DNA from: JABFSA01 sp963827515
Lineage (GTDB): Bacteria; Acidobacteriota; Vicinamibacteria; Vicinamibacterales; UBA2999
Assembly: GCA_963827515.1 (NCBI GenBank)
Contig: CAWHBF010000021.1
Span: 186,001-250,000, forward strand
DNA length: 64,000 nucleotides
Direction: 5' to 3'
Shown: positions 27,411 through 40,211 of the stretch, in pieces
Position numbering within the stretch: position 1 is the first letter of the stretch
Layout of the letters: the number at the start of each line of letters is the position of its first letter
Translations under genes and position numbers: made by a program
The notes under the pieces: model-generated
Seen by the model: the letters and a program-made list of their open reading frames with translations, nothing else
Told to the model about the DNA's origin: nothing
Databases searched by the model: none

Positions 27411-27414
<4 letters not shown>
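26398..27414 (+). CDS. ArsR-family regulator fused to a SAM-methyltransferase domain (SahR-like, metH operon)
   Basis: 338 residues starting at GTG 26398. The ArsR winged helix is at residues 1-90 (LLADGTRLRLLRVLA, SGVSRHLGLLKDAGLV) and the methyltransferase fold at about 145-300 (DVADVGCGEGYLTLELA, YGIDRSDQVLEQA, ILRPGGRLLVLDLREHD). It shares the 'LHxxPDPxxA' and 'LGFxxxxL' blocks with the paralogue at 2551-3492. Its stop overlaps the metH ATG (ATGA), so the two are translationally coupled, strong evidence that it controls or senses the methionine/SAH cycle. Like its paralogue it lacks metal-binding cysteine pairs. The last 30 residues (PSPDSSPGGSTRPTDVGR) are encoded by a palindromic repeat that has extended or replaced the natural C-terminus. 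Confidence 0.88.
27337..27356 (-). repeat. REP-like palindrome inside the 3' end of the metH-linked regulator
   Basis: Stem GGCGGGT (27337-27343) / ACCCGCC (27346-27352) followed by CTAC (27353-27356), that is a GTAG foot on the minus strand. It lies within coding sequence and is translated as part of a Pro/Ser/Gly-rich tail. Confidence 0.6.
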
Positions 27415-31144
<3,730 letters not shown>

Positions 31145-31207
31145 GCGGTCGACCGTGCGATGGAATAACGGTTCACAATCCGCTATGCTTCGGGGCGCAG
31201 ATACCCT

Positions 31208-31798
31208 TTGGAATACCTGATCAAGCAATACCCGCTGGACACCGGCGCGCTTGAAATCCAGTACATCGAGGAGTTCTTCGGCGAGTTTCCGCGCAAGAAG
31301 ACCGCCGCCGAAATCGCCAACCGACTGTCGGACCGCGAGTTCCTGATCCTCATGGCGGAGGCACGGCTGCCTGACGACGCCGGCACGGTTGTGCCGGTGG
31401 CGTTCAAGGTGGTCCACGAACTCCGGGAGGTCGAGCCGGAACCGAAGCTTCGAGATCTGGTCAACCGTCTCAAGGACTCCGTCCGATTCGACGGACGGAA
31501 GGTGCTCTACAGCTGGATTGGGGGAACGCGGCGCGACTGGCGGGGGCAAGGCCAGTTCAGGGCCCTCACCGAGGAGTCTGAGGTCTGGGCTCTCGCCTCT
31601 GGCTTTCATGAGATCGTCGTCAAGACCAAGAACAGGTACTACGACATGCGCAGCACTCTCGACCACCTCGAGTTCGATGTCGTGAAATACGAGGTGCACG
31701 CATCCAACAATCGAGAGTCGAAGGTCTATCTCAGCAAACAACTCACATCCGACGTGGTCCGGACGCACAGCAGCACTCGTACCGTCGTCCACGCCTGA
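31208..31798 (+). CDS. GNAT-family N-acetyltransferase-like protein
   Basis: 196 residues from a TTG start (an upstream in-frame ATG is lacking). The acetyl-CoA-binding loop of GNAT enzymes is recognisable as GGTRRDWRGQGQFRALTEE (R/Q-x-x-G-x-G/A), followed by ALASGFHEIVVKTKNRYYDM and the closing strand LEFDVVKYEV. A short N-terminal helix region (YIEEFFGEFPRKKTA) precedes it. Substrate unknown. It lies 63 bases after metH and 23 bases before the FMN oxidase, so it may share a transcript, but it has no obvious link to the methyl cycle. Confidence 0.7.
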   Translation: MEYLIKQYPLDTGALEIQYIEEFFGEFPRKKTAAEIANRLSDREFLILMAEARLPDDAGTVVPVAFKVVHELREVEPEPKLRDLVNRLKDSVRFDGRKVLYSWIGGTRRDWRGQGQFRALTEESEVWALASGFHEIVVKTKNRYYDMRSTLDHLEFDVVKYEVHASNNRESKVYLSKQLTSDVVRTHSSTRTVVHA

Positions 31799-31821
31799 GA
31801 CAGAGGGGGCACGACCCCGAC

Positions 31822-33002
31822 ATGCCGACTGTGACCCCACCCCGCGTCGTGAATATCAGCGATCTCGAGACGCCTCGCAGAACGCCGGCTGCCTCGTGCC
31901 GTCTTCGACTACATCGACGGCGGCGCCGACGGCGAGGTCACGCTCGGCGAGAACTGCCGCGTGTTCGATTCGATCACCTTCCGGCCGCGATGCGCGGTGG
32001 CTGTTCCAGAGTGCGCGCTCGGGACGACCGTGCTCGGGAATGCCCGTGAGCATGCCCATCCTGCTGGCGCCTGTCGGCAGCAGCCGGATGTTCTACCCGC
32101 GTGGCGAGGAGGTTGCCGCGCGGCAGGCTGGCGCCGCTGGGACGGTGTACATCCTCTCGACCCTGTCCGGTTGCCGACTGGAGGATGTGAAGCGCGCCAC
32201 CAGTGGGCCCGCGTGGTATCAGCTGTACCTCGTCGGCGGCCGAGACGCGGCGCGCGCTGCCATCGCCCGCGCAAAAGCTGCCGGATTCTCCGCGCTCGTC
32301 GTGACCATCGACACGCCAGTCTCGGGACTGCGCGAACGCGACGTACGAAACGGAACGAAAGAGCTTCTGGCGCGCGGTCCCGCCATGCTTCGCCATCTCC
32401 CCCAGTTCCTCGCGCGTCCCGGGTGGCTCCTCGACACGCTCGGTGACGGCGGCCTGATGAAATTTCCCAACGTCGTTCCGCCGGAAACCGGCCAGCCGTT
32501 TCCGTACGCCGACATTACGGTCGCCCTCGAGCAGACGACCGTGACGTGGAACGACATGGGTTGGATCCGCGAGGCCTGGGGAGGACCGGTCGTCATCAAA
32601 GGGGTCCTGACCGGAGATGACGCCCGGCGTGCTGTTGACGAGGGGGCGGCGGCGGTGGTGGTGTCGAACCATGGCGCCAGACAGCTCGACACGGTGTCGT
32701 CCACGCTGCGGGCCCTGCCGGAAGTGGTTGCCGCCGTGAGGGGACAAACGGAGGTCCTGATGGACGGCGGCATCCGTAGAGGCGGCGATGTCGCCAAGGC
32801 CGTGTGCCTCGGGGCCAGGGCCGTGCTGGTTGGCCGCGCCTACGCCTACGGGCTTGGCGCCGCTGGCGGTCCAGGCGTGGCGCGCGCGATCGAGATTCTC
32901 AAGAGCGACTACACACGAACGTTGAAGCTCCTCGGGTGTCCAGGCACATCGGACCTCGACGGTTCCTACGTCGAAGTGCCACCCACCTGGAAACGGGCGT
33001 AG
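31822..33002 (+). CDS. FMN-dependent alpha-hydroxy-acid oxidase/dehydrogenase, with two frameshifts
   Basis: A flavoenzyme of the lactate/glycolate/mandelate oxidase family, about 392 residues after correction. Start: PRVVNISDLE. Then, in a second frame, VFDYIDGGADGEVTLGEN (the substrate Tyr is in DYIDGGA). Then, in a third, MPVSMPILLAPVGSSRMFYPRGE, AWYQLYLVGG, VVIKGVLTGDDARRAVDEGA, the catalytic His in VSNHGARQLDTV, and LMDGGIRRGGDVAKAVCLGA. Breaks: an extra C near 31871-31876 and an extra A at 32036-32042 (GGGAATG for GGGATG). All active-site blocks are present, so sequence errors are more likely than decay. Whether it uses oxygen or the electron-transport chain is not visible. Convergent with the metallo-hydrolase gene. 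Confidence 0.85.
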
Positions 33003-33007
33003 GCACG

Positions 33008-33086
33008 AACCACGAAGGGCACGAAGAACGCGAATCTCGTTCACGGATGTTGTCGTGCCTTCGTAACCTTCGCGACCTTCGTGGTT
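33008..33086. repeat. ACCACGAAGG inverted repeat between convergent genes
   Basis: AACCACGAAGG (33008-33018) pairs with CCTTCGTGGTT (33076-33086), with further degenerate CACGAAG / CTTCGTA words between. It lies between two convergent 3' ends, so it could act as a bidirectional transcription end. A second copy is at 34585-34686. Confidence 0.6.
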
Positions 33087-33092
33087 GAGATT

Positions 33093-34563
33093 CTAGTTCG
33101 TCGCGGCCGGCAGCCGGCGCCGACGCCTCCTTCACGAGCTGCGCGTAGGGAACGACCATCCCGTGCAGCGGCGCTATGCGGTCCACACGCAAGTTGTGCG
33201 GCTTCAACCCGGCCAGGAACTCGCCCGCGAACATCTGCACCGCCCCGCCCGGGTTGTACACGTCTGCTTCAACGAGGATTCGCTGGCGAGGGAAATACGC
33301 GATCAGCATCGATTCCGAGTGCGCGCCGGTAACCGCGTAGAGGTTGACCGTCATCGTCCCGTCCGTGATGACCCTTTCCTGAGTAACGCCCTCGACCGTG
33401 AGGGGCTTCGTGTTCTTGGCCAGCGCGTCCGGCGCGATCGTGTGCGGCCGCTTGGCCATCTCCTCGAAGAACGCCACGTTCCCCTGATGGGTGATCACGG
33501 TGAGACCTTCGGAGATGGCCGCCCGCACACCGCCCGAGTGATCGAAATGGTGATGGCTGTTCACGAGCTGCGTGAGCGGCTTGCCGGGAACGAGTTCCCG
33601 TGCCTTGGCGATGACGGCGAGGGCGCGCGCGTCGTTCTGCGGCGTCTCGATGAGCATCAGGTGGTCGGCGAACTCCACGAGCACGCTGTGGTGAGACCCG
33701 CCCGCGAGATACCAGATACCAGACGCCAGCACCTGCTCGGCGACGGTCACGGGCGCCGGTCCCGTGATTGCGGGGGCAGACGCCGCTGCCGCGGGCGCCG
33801 CCAGGTCGCCCGTGTCGCCGTCGACGGCCTGCGTCGACACCTTGACCTCCTGCGTCGTGAAGTCATCCGTCTTCGTCGTGAGTTCGGCCGGGAGCTGCAG
33901 GCCGCCCACCGCCTGATAGCCGGCGAATGACGTCGAGATGGCCACGTCCCCGAGGTTGGTATTGTCGGTCCTCGTAACGACACGGGTGGGTAGCTTGGTC
34001 GTGCTGTCGATCGCAAGCGTGAAGGCCTGACCGCTGGCACTCGTGACGTCCACCAGCGATTCAGCTCCTTCGGTCCGCGGGTTGGCCAGCCTGGCCATCG
34101 GGTTGAGCGCGGCGCCCACGGCTGTGATCGGGTGATGCAAGAGCTCGGCGCGGCGGTCGTTCGCCACCACGTCGGCCACGCGGGTGGCATTTCCGTTGGG
34201 GGCGACGTTGTACCCCACGGCGCCGTCGACGCCGTTGACCTGCGTCTGGGCCGCCGGCCCCTGGAAGAACGTGAAGTTGGGCTGGCGGGTCAGTTCTGTG
34301 CGCGCGCGTCCGACCGCGACGTCAACGGCGCGCTTGTATGCGGTCACCGCGAAGGTTTGCCCCGACGCGCCGGGCACCACATCCTGTCCGAGGTTGTACT
34401 GGGTGCCGGTGCCTTCGATGACCAGCGTCTTCACCGCTGCGATTCGATCGGCGCCGCCCAGCGCTTGTGCAGCGTCATTGACGATCTGCTGCTCCGGCGT
34501 GGGGCGCGAGCAGCCGGCCAGCGCGGCGACGGTCAGCAGCACGAAGAATCCATTGCGCGTCAT
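33093..34563 (-). CDS. Lipoprotein with a metallo-beta-lactamase-fold domain
   Basis: About 490 residues. A lipoprotein signal (LLTVAALAGC, lipobox Cys18) is followed by an N-terminal domain (about 20-235) resembling the sandwich in lipoprotein-linked MBL proteins. The MBL domain begins near residue 250 with the metal motif NSHHHFDHSGG and continues with DGTMTVNLYAVTGAHSESML and VEADVYNPG. It probably sits at the outer or inner membrane facing the periplasm. The natural stop appears to be TAG 33095-33093 (ending LPAATN). The frame as read misses it and runs on through the inverted repeat into the convergent oxidase gene, so one indel near 33096-33116 is likely. Substrate unknown. Confidence 0.8.
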
Positions 34564-34584
34564 GTGTCACTCCTGTTAAGTCTG

Positions 34585-34686
34585 AACCACGAAGGGCGCG
34601 AAGAACACGAAACCCATTCATGGATGTTGTGCACCTCGTAACCTCGTAACGTTGTAGCCTTCGTAACCTTCGTGCCCTTCGTGGTT
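34585..34686. repeat. ACCACGAAGGGC inverted repeat, second copy
   Basis: Perfect 13-base arms AACCACGAAGGGC (34585-34597) and GCCCTTCGTGGTT (34674-34686), with degenerate GTAACCTTCGT words between. It fills the gap upstream of the MBL lipoprotein, and its right arm overlaps the stop codon of the quinone reductase gene. A single half-copy (ACCACGAAAGGCACGAAG) follows the DUF5916 gene at about 46543. Confidence 0.65.
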
Positions 34687-35668
34687 AACGCACCACCAGC
34701 ACGATCTTGCCGACGTGTTCGCTCGACTCCATCATCTGGTGTGCCGCCGCGGCCTCGTCGAGTGGGAACGTGCGATAGACCACCGGTTTCACACGTCCTT
34801 CTTCGATCAACGGCCACACCTCCCGCCGAAGATCGGCGGCAATGGCGCCCTTCTCCTCCACTGAGCGTGGCCGCAACGTCGATCCGGTGATCGTCAGTCG
34901 TCGCCTGAGCACATCGCCAAGGTCGATCGTCGCCGACATGCCGCCACCCATCATGCCGATCTCCACGAGACGACCACCCATGGCTAACGCGGCGATGTTC
35001 CGAGCGAAATAGTCACCGCCCACGATGTCCAGCACGAGATCCACGCCGCGACCGCCGGTGAGACGCTTCACGACCTCGACGAAGTCGTCGGTTCGATAGT
35101 TGATCGCATGCTCGGCTCCAAGGTCTTCGCACGCGCGGCACTTCTCGTCCGACCCTGCCGTCACGAACGCGCGCGCGCCCCGGGCCACGGCCAACTGAAT
35201 CGCCGTGGTCCCGATGCCGCTCGAGCCGCCGTGAAACAGTGCGCTCTCGCCAGCCTGCAGACGTCCTCGGTCGAAGACATTCGTCCACACCGTGAAAAAG
35301 GTCTCCGGCACGGCGGCAGCACCGACGAAATCAAGCGGCGCCGGCACGGGCAAACACTGGGCCGCCGGCGCGACACAGAGCGTCGCGTAGCCGCCCCCCG
35401 CCACCAGGGCGCATACCCGATCGCCGACCCGCCAACTCTGGACGCCATCACCGAGCGCCGCCACGGTGCCGGCCACTTCGAGCCCCGGAATGTCGCTGGC
35501 GCCCGGCGGCACCGGATAGCGGCCGCGGCGCTGGAGCACATCCGGACGGTTCACGCCCGCCGCTTCGACGCGAATCAACACCTCACCCCGGCCGGGCACC
35601 GGGTCCTCACGTTCGACCGGTTGCAGCACCTCGGGACCGCCTGGCGATCGGATCTCTATGCAGCGCAT
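34685..35668 (-). CDS. NAD(P)H quinone oxidoreductase, PIG3 type
   Basis: A 327-residue zinc-free medium-chain dehydrogenase. N-terminal GroES-like fold: EVLIRVEAAGVNRPDVLQR and PGLEVAGTVAALG. NADPH fold: ALFHGGSSGIGTTAIQLA, the PIG3 nucleotide motif (A/G-x-x-G-x-G-x-x-A type), GSDEKCRACEDLGAEHAINY and DLVLDIVGGDYFARN. It ends SSEHVGKIVLVVR, the typical family end. It reduces quinones or enones using NADPH in the cytosol; the physiological substrate is unknown. Start at ATG 35668. It may share a transcript with the TIGR00266 gene upstream (48-base gap). Confidence 0.92.
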   Translation of the reverse strand: MRCIEIRSPGGPEVLQPVEREDPVPGRGEVLIRVEAAGVNRPDVLQRRGRYPVPPGASDIPGLEVAGTVAALGDGVQSWRVGDRVCALVAGGGYATLCVAPAAQCLPVPAPLDFVGAAAVPETFFTVWTNVFDRGRLQAGESALFHGGSSGIGTTAIQLAVARGARAFVTAGSDEKCRACEDLGAEHAINYRTDDFVEVVKRLTGGRGVDLVLDIVGGDYFARNIAALAMGGRLVEIGMMGGGMSATIDLGDVLRRRLTITGSTLRPRSVEEKGAIAADLRREVWPLIEEGRVKPVVYRTFPLDEAAAAHQMMESSEHVGKIVLVVR

Positions 35669-35716
35669 GGACTGGTCTCTTGATGAGCGCTGGTGATTCG
35701 GCCGCTCACCCAGCCG

Positions 35717-36517
35717 TTAGGAGTCGCCGTCCAGCAGGTCGCCCAACCCGCCGAGAATCGATCCGCCCTCGCGTCGGCTGCCCCCGGCGGCCGGTGCGGC
35801 CTTGTAGATCCGATCCGCCATTCGGCTGAACGGCAGTGACTGTAGCCACACACGTCCGGGTCCGGTCAGCGTCGCAAAGAACAGCCCTTCCCCGCCGAAG
35901 AGCGCCGTCTTGATCTTCCCGACGAACTGAATGTCGTAGCCGACGGTGGGCTGGAGCGCGACCAGGCACCCCGTGTCAACCCGAAGCGTCTGTCCGGCAC
36001 GCAGCTCGACCGGGTGTACGGTACCACCGGCGTGTACGAACGCAAGTCCGTCGCCCTGCAGTCGCTGCATGATGAATCCTTCACCACCGAAGAGCCCCAC
36101 GCCGATCTTCCGTTGAAAGGCGATCCCGATCGACACGCCGCGGGCCGCGCACAAGAATGAATCTTTCTGGCATAGCAGCTCGCCGCCGAGCGGCTTGAGG
36201 TCCATCGCCAGGATCTTTCCGGGATACGGCGCCGCGAAGGCCACCTGCTGCTTGCCGGCTCCACTGTTGGTGAACACGGTCATGAAAAGACTCTCACCGG
36301 TGATCAGGCGCTTGCCCGCACCCATCAACGCACCCATGACGCCCGAGCGTTGCTGCTGGCTGCCGTCGCCGAAGATCGTCTCCATCTGAATGCCCTCGGT
36401 CATGAACATCATCGACCCGGCTTCGGCGACCGCGCTCTCACCCGGATCGAGCTCGACCTCCACGAACTGCATCTCCCCACCCAGAATCCGAAAATCCACT
36501 TCGTGCGCTGTTGCCAT
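35717..36517 (-). CDS. TIGR00266/AIM24-family protein
   Basis: 266 residues from ATG 36517, which has GGAGGAGAG just upstream. The family fold is a beta-prism of three similar sheets. Conserved blocks here: VDFRILGGEMQFVEVELDPGE, AEAGSMMFM, GESLFMTVFTN, DLKPLGGELLCQKDSFLCA, GLFGGEGFIMQRLQG, VDTGCLVALQPTVGYDIQFV and TALFGGEGLFFATLTGPG. Molecular function is unknown (mitochondrial AIM24 is a distant relative). It ends with a Gly/Ser/Arg-rich linker and GGLGDLLDGDS. Cytosolic; no signal peptide. Confidence 0.92.
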   Translation of the reverse strand: MATAHEVDFRILGGEMQFVEVELDPGESAVAEAGSMMFMTEGIQMETIFGDGSQQQRSGVMGALMGAGKRLITGESLFMTVFTNSGAGKQQVAFAAPYPGKILAMDLKPLGGELLCQKDSFLCAARGVSIGIAFQRKIGVGLFGGEGFIMQRLQGDGLAFVHAGGTVHPVELRAGQTLRVDTGCLVALQPTVGYDIQFVGKIKTALFGGEGLFFATLTGPGRVWLQSLPFSRMADRIYKAAPAAGGSRREGGSILGGLGDLLDGDS

Positions 36518-36663
36518 CTCTCCTCCAGGCCGTCTGATCCGCTCCGCGGAATGTCGTCTCTCGTCTTTGGTTCTTGGGTCTCTGGTATTTGGACTAACGC
36601 TGAGGCCCAGGTGTTGAATCAGCGCTGAGACTCGGAACTCTTCACTGGCAGGCAGAACGCATA

Positions 36664-37506
36664 CTAGGCTGCGTCGTCCGACTTCGACTTGTTGACCACA
36701 ATGAGGACATAACAGCCTAGCCGCGCGGCAAGGTCCGCGTGATGCGTTTCCAGCCGCTGGACAACTCGCCACGCCAGGCGTCCGAGCGTCGTGCTTTCAG
36801 ACATGCGGCGGTCGAACTGAATGCTTGGCACCGCATACCCGGTGATCGTTACATCGCCCCACTTTCCCAACTGCCCCTTCATCCATCCCAAGGGCATCGG
36901 CAGATACGGGAGCGGCGGCTTCGTGCGCAGGCGATTCAGCACCGCCTTGAGCCCTGGCGTCATGGCAAGCACGCGACGAATGGCCCTATAGGGGAACAGG
37001 AACGGGAAAGGGTTCGCCAGGATGAATATCGCCCGGCCGCCGGGCCGGACCACACGCATAGCCTCCTGGAATGCGGCGGTCTGACCATCGACCGTATCGA
37101 TGTGGTAGATGGCGTGGGCTGAGTAGACAACGTCGAACGCACCATCTGCAAATGGCAGGTCGGTGATGTCCGTTTCAATAGTCTCAAACGGCACGTTCGT
37201 TTCCTTGAGTGCCGCGGCCGCCTCTGACAGCCCGGCCGATGAGAAGTCTGCCGCGGTGTACATCGCGCACCGCTCGGCGAGAAATACCGCGGGCGTACCC
37301 CCACAGCCAAGTTCCGCCAGTCGCAGACCCGGTCCACCGGCCACCTGCCGCACACGCTCCCTTCTTTGGGCGTCAATCGCGTGGCGAATGGGACCATCGG
37401 TCCAGCCAAACAAGCGCGTGTCGACGAGCGTGCCGTCTTGCCTGCGCCAGCCGACCCGGTCGTAGAAGTCCCGTGTTGCGGCCGTGCCCTTGCGCAGCTT
37501 GCCCAT
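36664..37506 (-). CDS. Class I SAM-dependent methyltransferase
   Basis: 280 residues. SAM motif I is RLAELGCGGTPAVFLAER (about residues 62-79), motif II ETDITDLPFADGAFDVVYSAHA, and post-motif VVRPGGRAIFILANPF. The C-terminal region (PYLPMPLGWMKGQLGKWGDV and the closing strand CYVLIVVNKS) fits methyltransferases acting on small molecules or lipids. Substrate unknown. Start at ATG 37506. The neighbours (TIGR00266 protein, ABC exporter) do not indicate a pathway. Confidence 0.85.
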   Translation of the reverse strand: MGKLRKGTAATRDFYDRVGWRRQDGTLVDTRLFGWTDGPIRHAIDAQRRERVRQVAGGPGLRLAELGCGGTPAVFLAERCAMYTAADFSSAGLSEAAAALKETNVPFETIETDITDLPFADGAFDVVYSAHAIYHIDTVDGQTAAFQEAMRVVRPGGRAIFILANPFPFLFPYRAIRRVLAMTPGLKAVLNRLRTKPPLPYLPMPLGWMKGQLGKWGDVTITGYAVPSIQFDRRMSESTTLGRLAWRVVQRLETHHADLAARLGCYVLIVVNKSKSDDAA

Positions 37507-37600
37507 GATGGCGCCTTTCTGGAATACAACCCGCTCCGCCGAATTCTGTCTAACCCGTCGTCTCTAGTCGCTGATCTTACTAGTTCGCTTTCCAGTTGTA

Positions 37601-37655
37601 CGTAGTGTCCGCCTTCAGGCGGACCGAGAAAGGCCGGCTGAAGCCGGCCACTACG
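37601..37655. repeat. REPIN-like element, GTAG ... CTAC with two inner hairpins
   Basis: Outer arms CGTAGTG (37601-37607) / CACTACG (37649-37655) enclose two hairpins: GTCCGCC-TTCA-GGCGGAC (37607-37624) and GGCCGGCT-GA-AGCCGGCC (37632-37649). This is two GTAG-footed REP units facing each other, the REPIN layout. It lies between the methyltransferase start and the ABC-exporter stop. Confidence 0.75.
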
Positions 37656-37705
37656 TAGAACAAGAAAGCGCTCTAACTAGTCGACTAAAGACAATCTCCG
37701 TGTCG

Positions 37706-39622
37706 TCAAATTGCGGTGCCCACCCGTGTCGGCACCGTCACTGGTTTGACCGGCTCTGGCGTGAAGTCCTCGCCAGGATTGATGAACCGGTCGCTTTCGA
37801 AGCGATACTGCTTGTCGTACAACTGCGCGTAGCGCCCCTTGAGTGCCAGCAGCTCCGCGTGCGTGCCGCGCTCGACGATCTCGCCAGCTTCCAGGACGAG
37901 AATCTGGTCTGCGCTGCGAATCGTGGATAGTCGGTGCGCGATGACGAACGTCGTCCGACCGGATCTGAGCCGACGCAGCCCATCCTGAATCATCTGCTCG
38001 CTCTCGCTGTCGAGGCTGGACGTGGCTTCATCGAGGATGAGGATCCGCGGATTCGCCAGAATGGCGCGCGCGATGGACACGCGCTGGCGCTGCCCGCCCG
38101 ACAGCTTGATCCCCCGCTCGCCGACGATCGTCTGATATCCATCTGGAAACTGGAGGATGAACTCGTCGCAATGAGCTACCCGGCACGCCTCCTTAATCTC
38201 ATCGAGCGAGGCGCCAGGTTGGGCGTAGCCGACGTTGTCGGCGATGGAGCCGTCAAAAAGGAAGTTGTCCTGCAGCACCGAGGCGAGCTGTTCCCGATAG
38301 TCCATCAACTTCAAGTCTGCGAGGTCTCGACCGTCCACCAGCAGGCGTCCCTTGGTGGGCCGATTGAACGCCATCACCAGACTGATCAGCGTGCTCTTGC
38401 CCGATCCGCTCGATCCGACGAGCGCCGTCGTCGTTCCAGGCGACGATTCGAACGAGACACCACGAAGAACCGGCTGGCCGGGCGTGTACTCGAACCAGAC
38501 GTCCTCGAACGTCACGTGGCCGCGCAGGAGATCGAGTGACTGGCGCTTCGCATCCTCGTCCGACTCGGTCCGCATGTCGAGTATCTCGCGGATGCGGTCC
38601 AGCCCGGCGAACGCCTCGGTGACCTGCGTGCCGATCGAGGCGATCGAGACGAGGGGCGCGGCGACTAGACCAATGAAGAAGATGTACATGATCAGGTCAC
38701 CGAGCGTCATGTCTCCCGCGATGATGGCTCGTCCCCCCAACCAGATCATCAGCACCCCGATCAGTCCCACGACGAGCGTGCTGCCGGCTGTGGTCGCCGA
38801 CACACCCGTCATCGACTTCGCAATATTCCGAAAGAGCCGATGCGCCCCCTTCGTGAACACGATCTCCTCGCGCTTCTCAGCCGTGTACGACTTGACGATG
38901 CGGATGCCGCCGAGCGCCTCGGTGAGTCGGCCGGTGACCTCGCCGCTGATCTTCCCTCGTTCCCGGAACAGCGGCCGCAACGTCCTGAAGGCATAGGCCA
39001 TGCCCCCGCCGAAGATACCCAGCACGATCAGCGTGATCGCCGTCAGTCGCCAATTGAGCCAGAAGAGGACTGCCATCCCCATCAGGGCCGTCACGAACCC
39101 GCCAACGAGCTGTACCAGGCCCGTCCCCACGAGATTTCGAATCCCGTCTGCATCGGACATGATGCGGGAGATGAGGACGCCAGTCTGAGTGGAATCGAAA
39201 TAGCGGATGGGCAATCGCATGACGTGCGCCTGCACGCGCTTCCGCATGTCGGTGATGGCGCGCTGGGCGGCCACACCCAGGATCTGCGAGAGCCCGAACG
39301 ACGTGACGGCCTGGATGATGGTTGCGGCGCCGGCCGCGAGCGCCAGCGGCGGCAAGAGATCAACCCGTTGTTTGCCGATGACCTCGTCGATCAACCACTT
39401 GGAGGACGCTGGCAGCACCAGGCCGGCACTGCGGCTGACAAGCATGAGGACGAGTCCGATACCAAGACGGCGACGGTGGGCCCAGATGAGCTCGCGCGCT
39501 TCCCGCCACGCGGCCGAGGCAGTAACGCGAGTCTTCTTCGCTGGATCCATCGCCTGGCTCGGCACTGTACTACGTCCGGAACCCTCACCAGAGGGCATCA
39601 CCCGCAACTTCAGGTTCGCCAT
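37706..39622 (-). CDS. ABC exporter, MsbA/lipid-flippase type (fused TMD-NBD)
   Basis: A 638-residue half-transporter working as a homodimer in the inner membrane. Residues about 50-360 hold six membrane spans with the family loop ISRIMSDADGIRNLV. The ATPase domain has Walker A GSSGSGKST (in TTALVGSSGSGKSTLISLV), the Q loop SVLQDNFLFDGSIADN, signature LSGGQRQRVSIARAIL, Walker B ILILDEATSSLD and the switch His in VIAHRLSTI. The closest functional class is MsbA-like lipid or drug export; the cargo cannot be fixed from the sequence. Start at ATG 39622, 20 bases from divergent apaG. Confidence 0.93.
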   Translation of the reverse strand: MANLKLRVMPSGEGSGRSTVPSQAMDPAKKTRVTASAAWREARELIWAHRRRLGIGLVLMLVSRSAGLVLPASSKWLIDEVIGKQRVDLLPPLALAAGAATIIQAVTSFGLSQILGVAAQRAITDMRKRVQAHVMRLPIRYFDSTQTGVLISRIMSDADGIRNLVGTGLVQLVGGFVTALMGMAVLFWLNWRLTAITLIVLGIFGGGMAYAFRTLRPLFRERGKISGEVTGRLTEALGGIRIVKSYTAEKREEIVFTKGAHRLFRNIAKSMTGVSATTAGSTLVVGLIGVLMIWLGGRAIIAGDMTLGDLIMYIFFIGLVAAPLVSIASIGTQVTEAFAGLDRIREILDMRTESDEDAKRQSLDLLRGHVTFEDVWFEYTPGQPVLRGVSFESSPGTTTALVGSSGSGKSTLISLVMAFNRPTKGRLLVDGRDLADLKLMDYREQLASVLQDNFLFDGSIADNVGYAQPGASLDEIKEACRVAHCDEFILQFPDGYQTIVGERGIKLSGGQRQRVSIARAILANPRILILDEATSSLDSESEQMIQDGLRRLRSGRTTFVIAHRLSTIRSADQILVLEAGEIVERGTHAELLALKGRYAQLYDKQYRFESDRFINPGEDFTPEPVKPVTVPTRVGTAI

Positions 39623-39642
39623 GCGATAATCGTCGGAGATTT

Positions 39643-40119
39643 ATGACTGATCCCAAACCGAAAGACGACGCCAAGCTCAAAGAGAACGCACTCGACTCCA
39701 CGCGCGGCGGACGGGGCCAGGGACACGGTACTCACGGAAGCGACACGACGACCAGAGGTATCCGGATCGAGGTGACGAGCAACTACCTCCCGGAACGGAG
39801 CGCTCCACGTGAGAGTCAATATCTCTTCGCGTACCACGTTCGCGTGTCGAATGTCGGGAGCGAAACAGCGCAACTCGTGTCGCGCGAGTGGATCATCACC
39901 ACGGCGGAGGGCGACGTCGAGCGCGTGAAGGGCCCTGGCGTGGTCGGCGAGCAACCGGTGTTACCGCCTGGCGGTGCGTTCGAATACACGAGCTATTGTC
40001 CATTGAAGACCGCGGTCGGGTCGATGCATGGCACCTACCAGATGGTCACCGCCGACGAGGAACGCTTCGACGCTGAGATCGCACCTTTTACGCTCGCAAC
40101 GCCGAATTCGCTCAACTAA
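39643..40119 (+). CDS. apaG: ApaG-domain protein
   Basis: 158 residues. The ApaG immunoglobulin-like domain begins at about residue 37 (TRGIRIEVTSNYLPERS) and includes YLFAYHVRVSNVG, VVGEQPVLPPGGAFEYTSYCPL and GSMHGTYQMV, very close to the family consensus. The first 36 residues are a charged, Gly/His-containing extension of unknown purpose. ApaG has been linked to Co/Mg efflux, but its biochemistry is unresolved. ksgA and apaH, its usual partners, are not adjacent. Divergent from the ABC exporter; followed by a pair of REP elements. Confidence 0.93.
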   Translation: MTDPKPKDDAKLKENALDSTRGGRGQGHGTHGSDTTTRGIRIEVTSNYLPERSAPRESQYLFAYHVRVSNVGSETAQLVSREWIITTAEGDVERVKGPGVVGEQPVLPPGGAFEYTSYCPLKTAVGSMHGTYQMVTADEERFDAEIAPFTLATPNSLN

Positions 40120-40124
40120 TTGAC

Positions 40125-40196
40125 GCGCACGCTAGAAGCGTGCGCTCTACGGAGAGGCATCCCTCACGTACGTAGAGCGCAGGCTTTAGCCTGCGC
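40125..40196. repeat. Two REP-like palindromes, back to back
   Basis: GCGCACGCT-AGA-AGCGTGCGC (40125-40145) is followed by TCTAC. After 22 bases comes GTAGA and GCGCAGGCT-TT-AGCCTGCGC (40177-40196). The GTAG feet point toward each other in the centre. The stems differ in sequence but keep pairing. They separate the convergent 3' ends of apaG and the ubiD-type gene. Confidence 0.75.
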
Positions 40197-40211
40197 GGAC
40201 AATCCACGACG

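Noticed and set aside
32899..33092. C-terminal extension of the MBL lipoprotein
   Set aside because: It runs through the ACCACGAAGG inverted repeat and into the convergent oxidase gene; an adjacent frame has a natural stop at 33093-33095.
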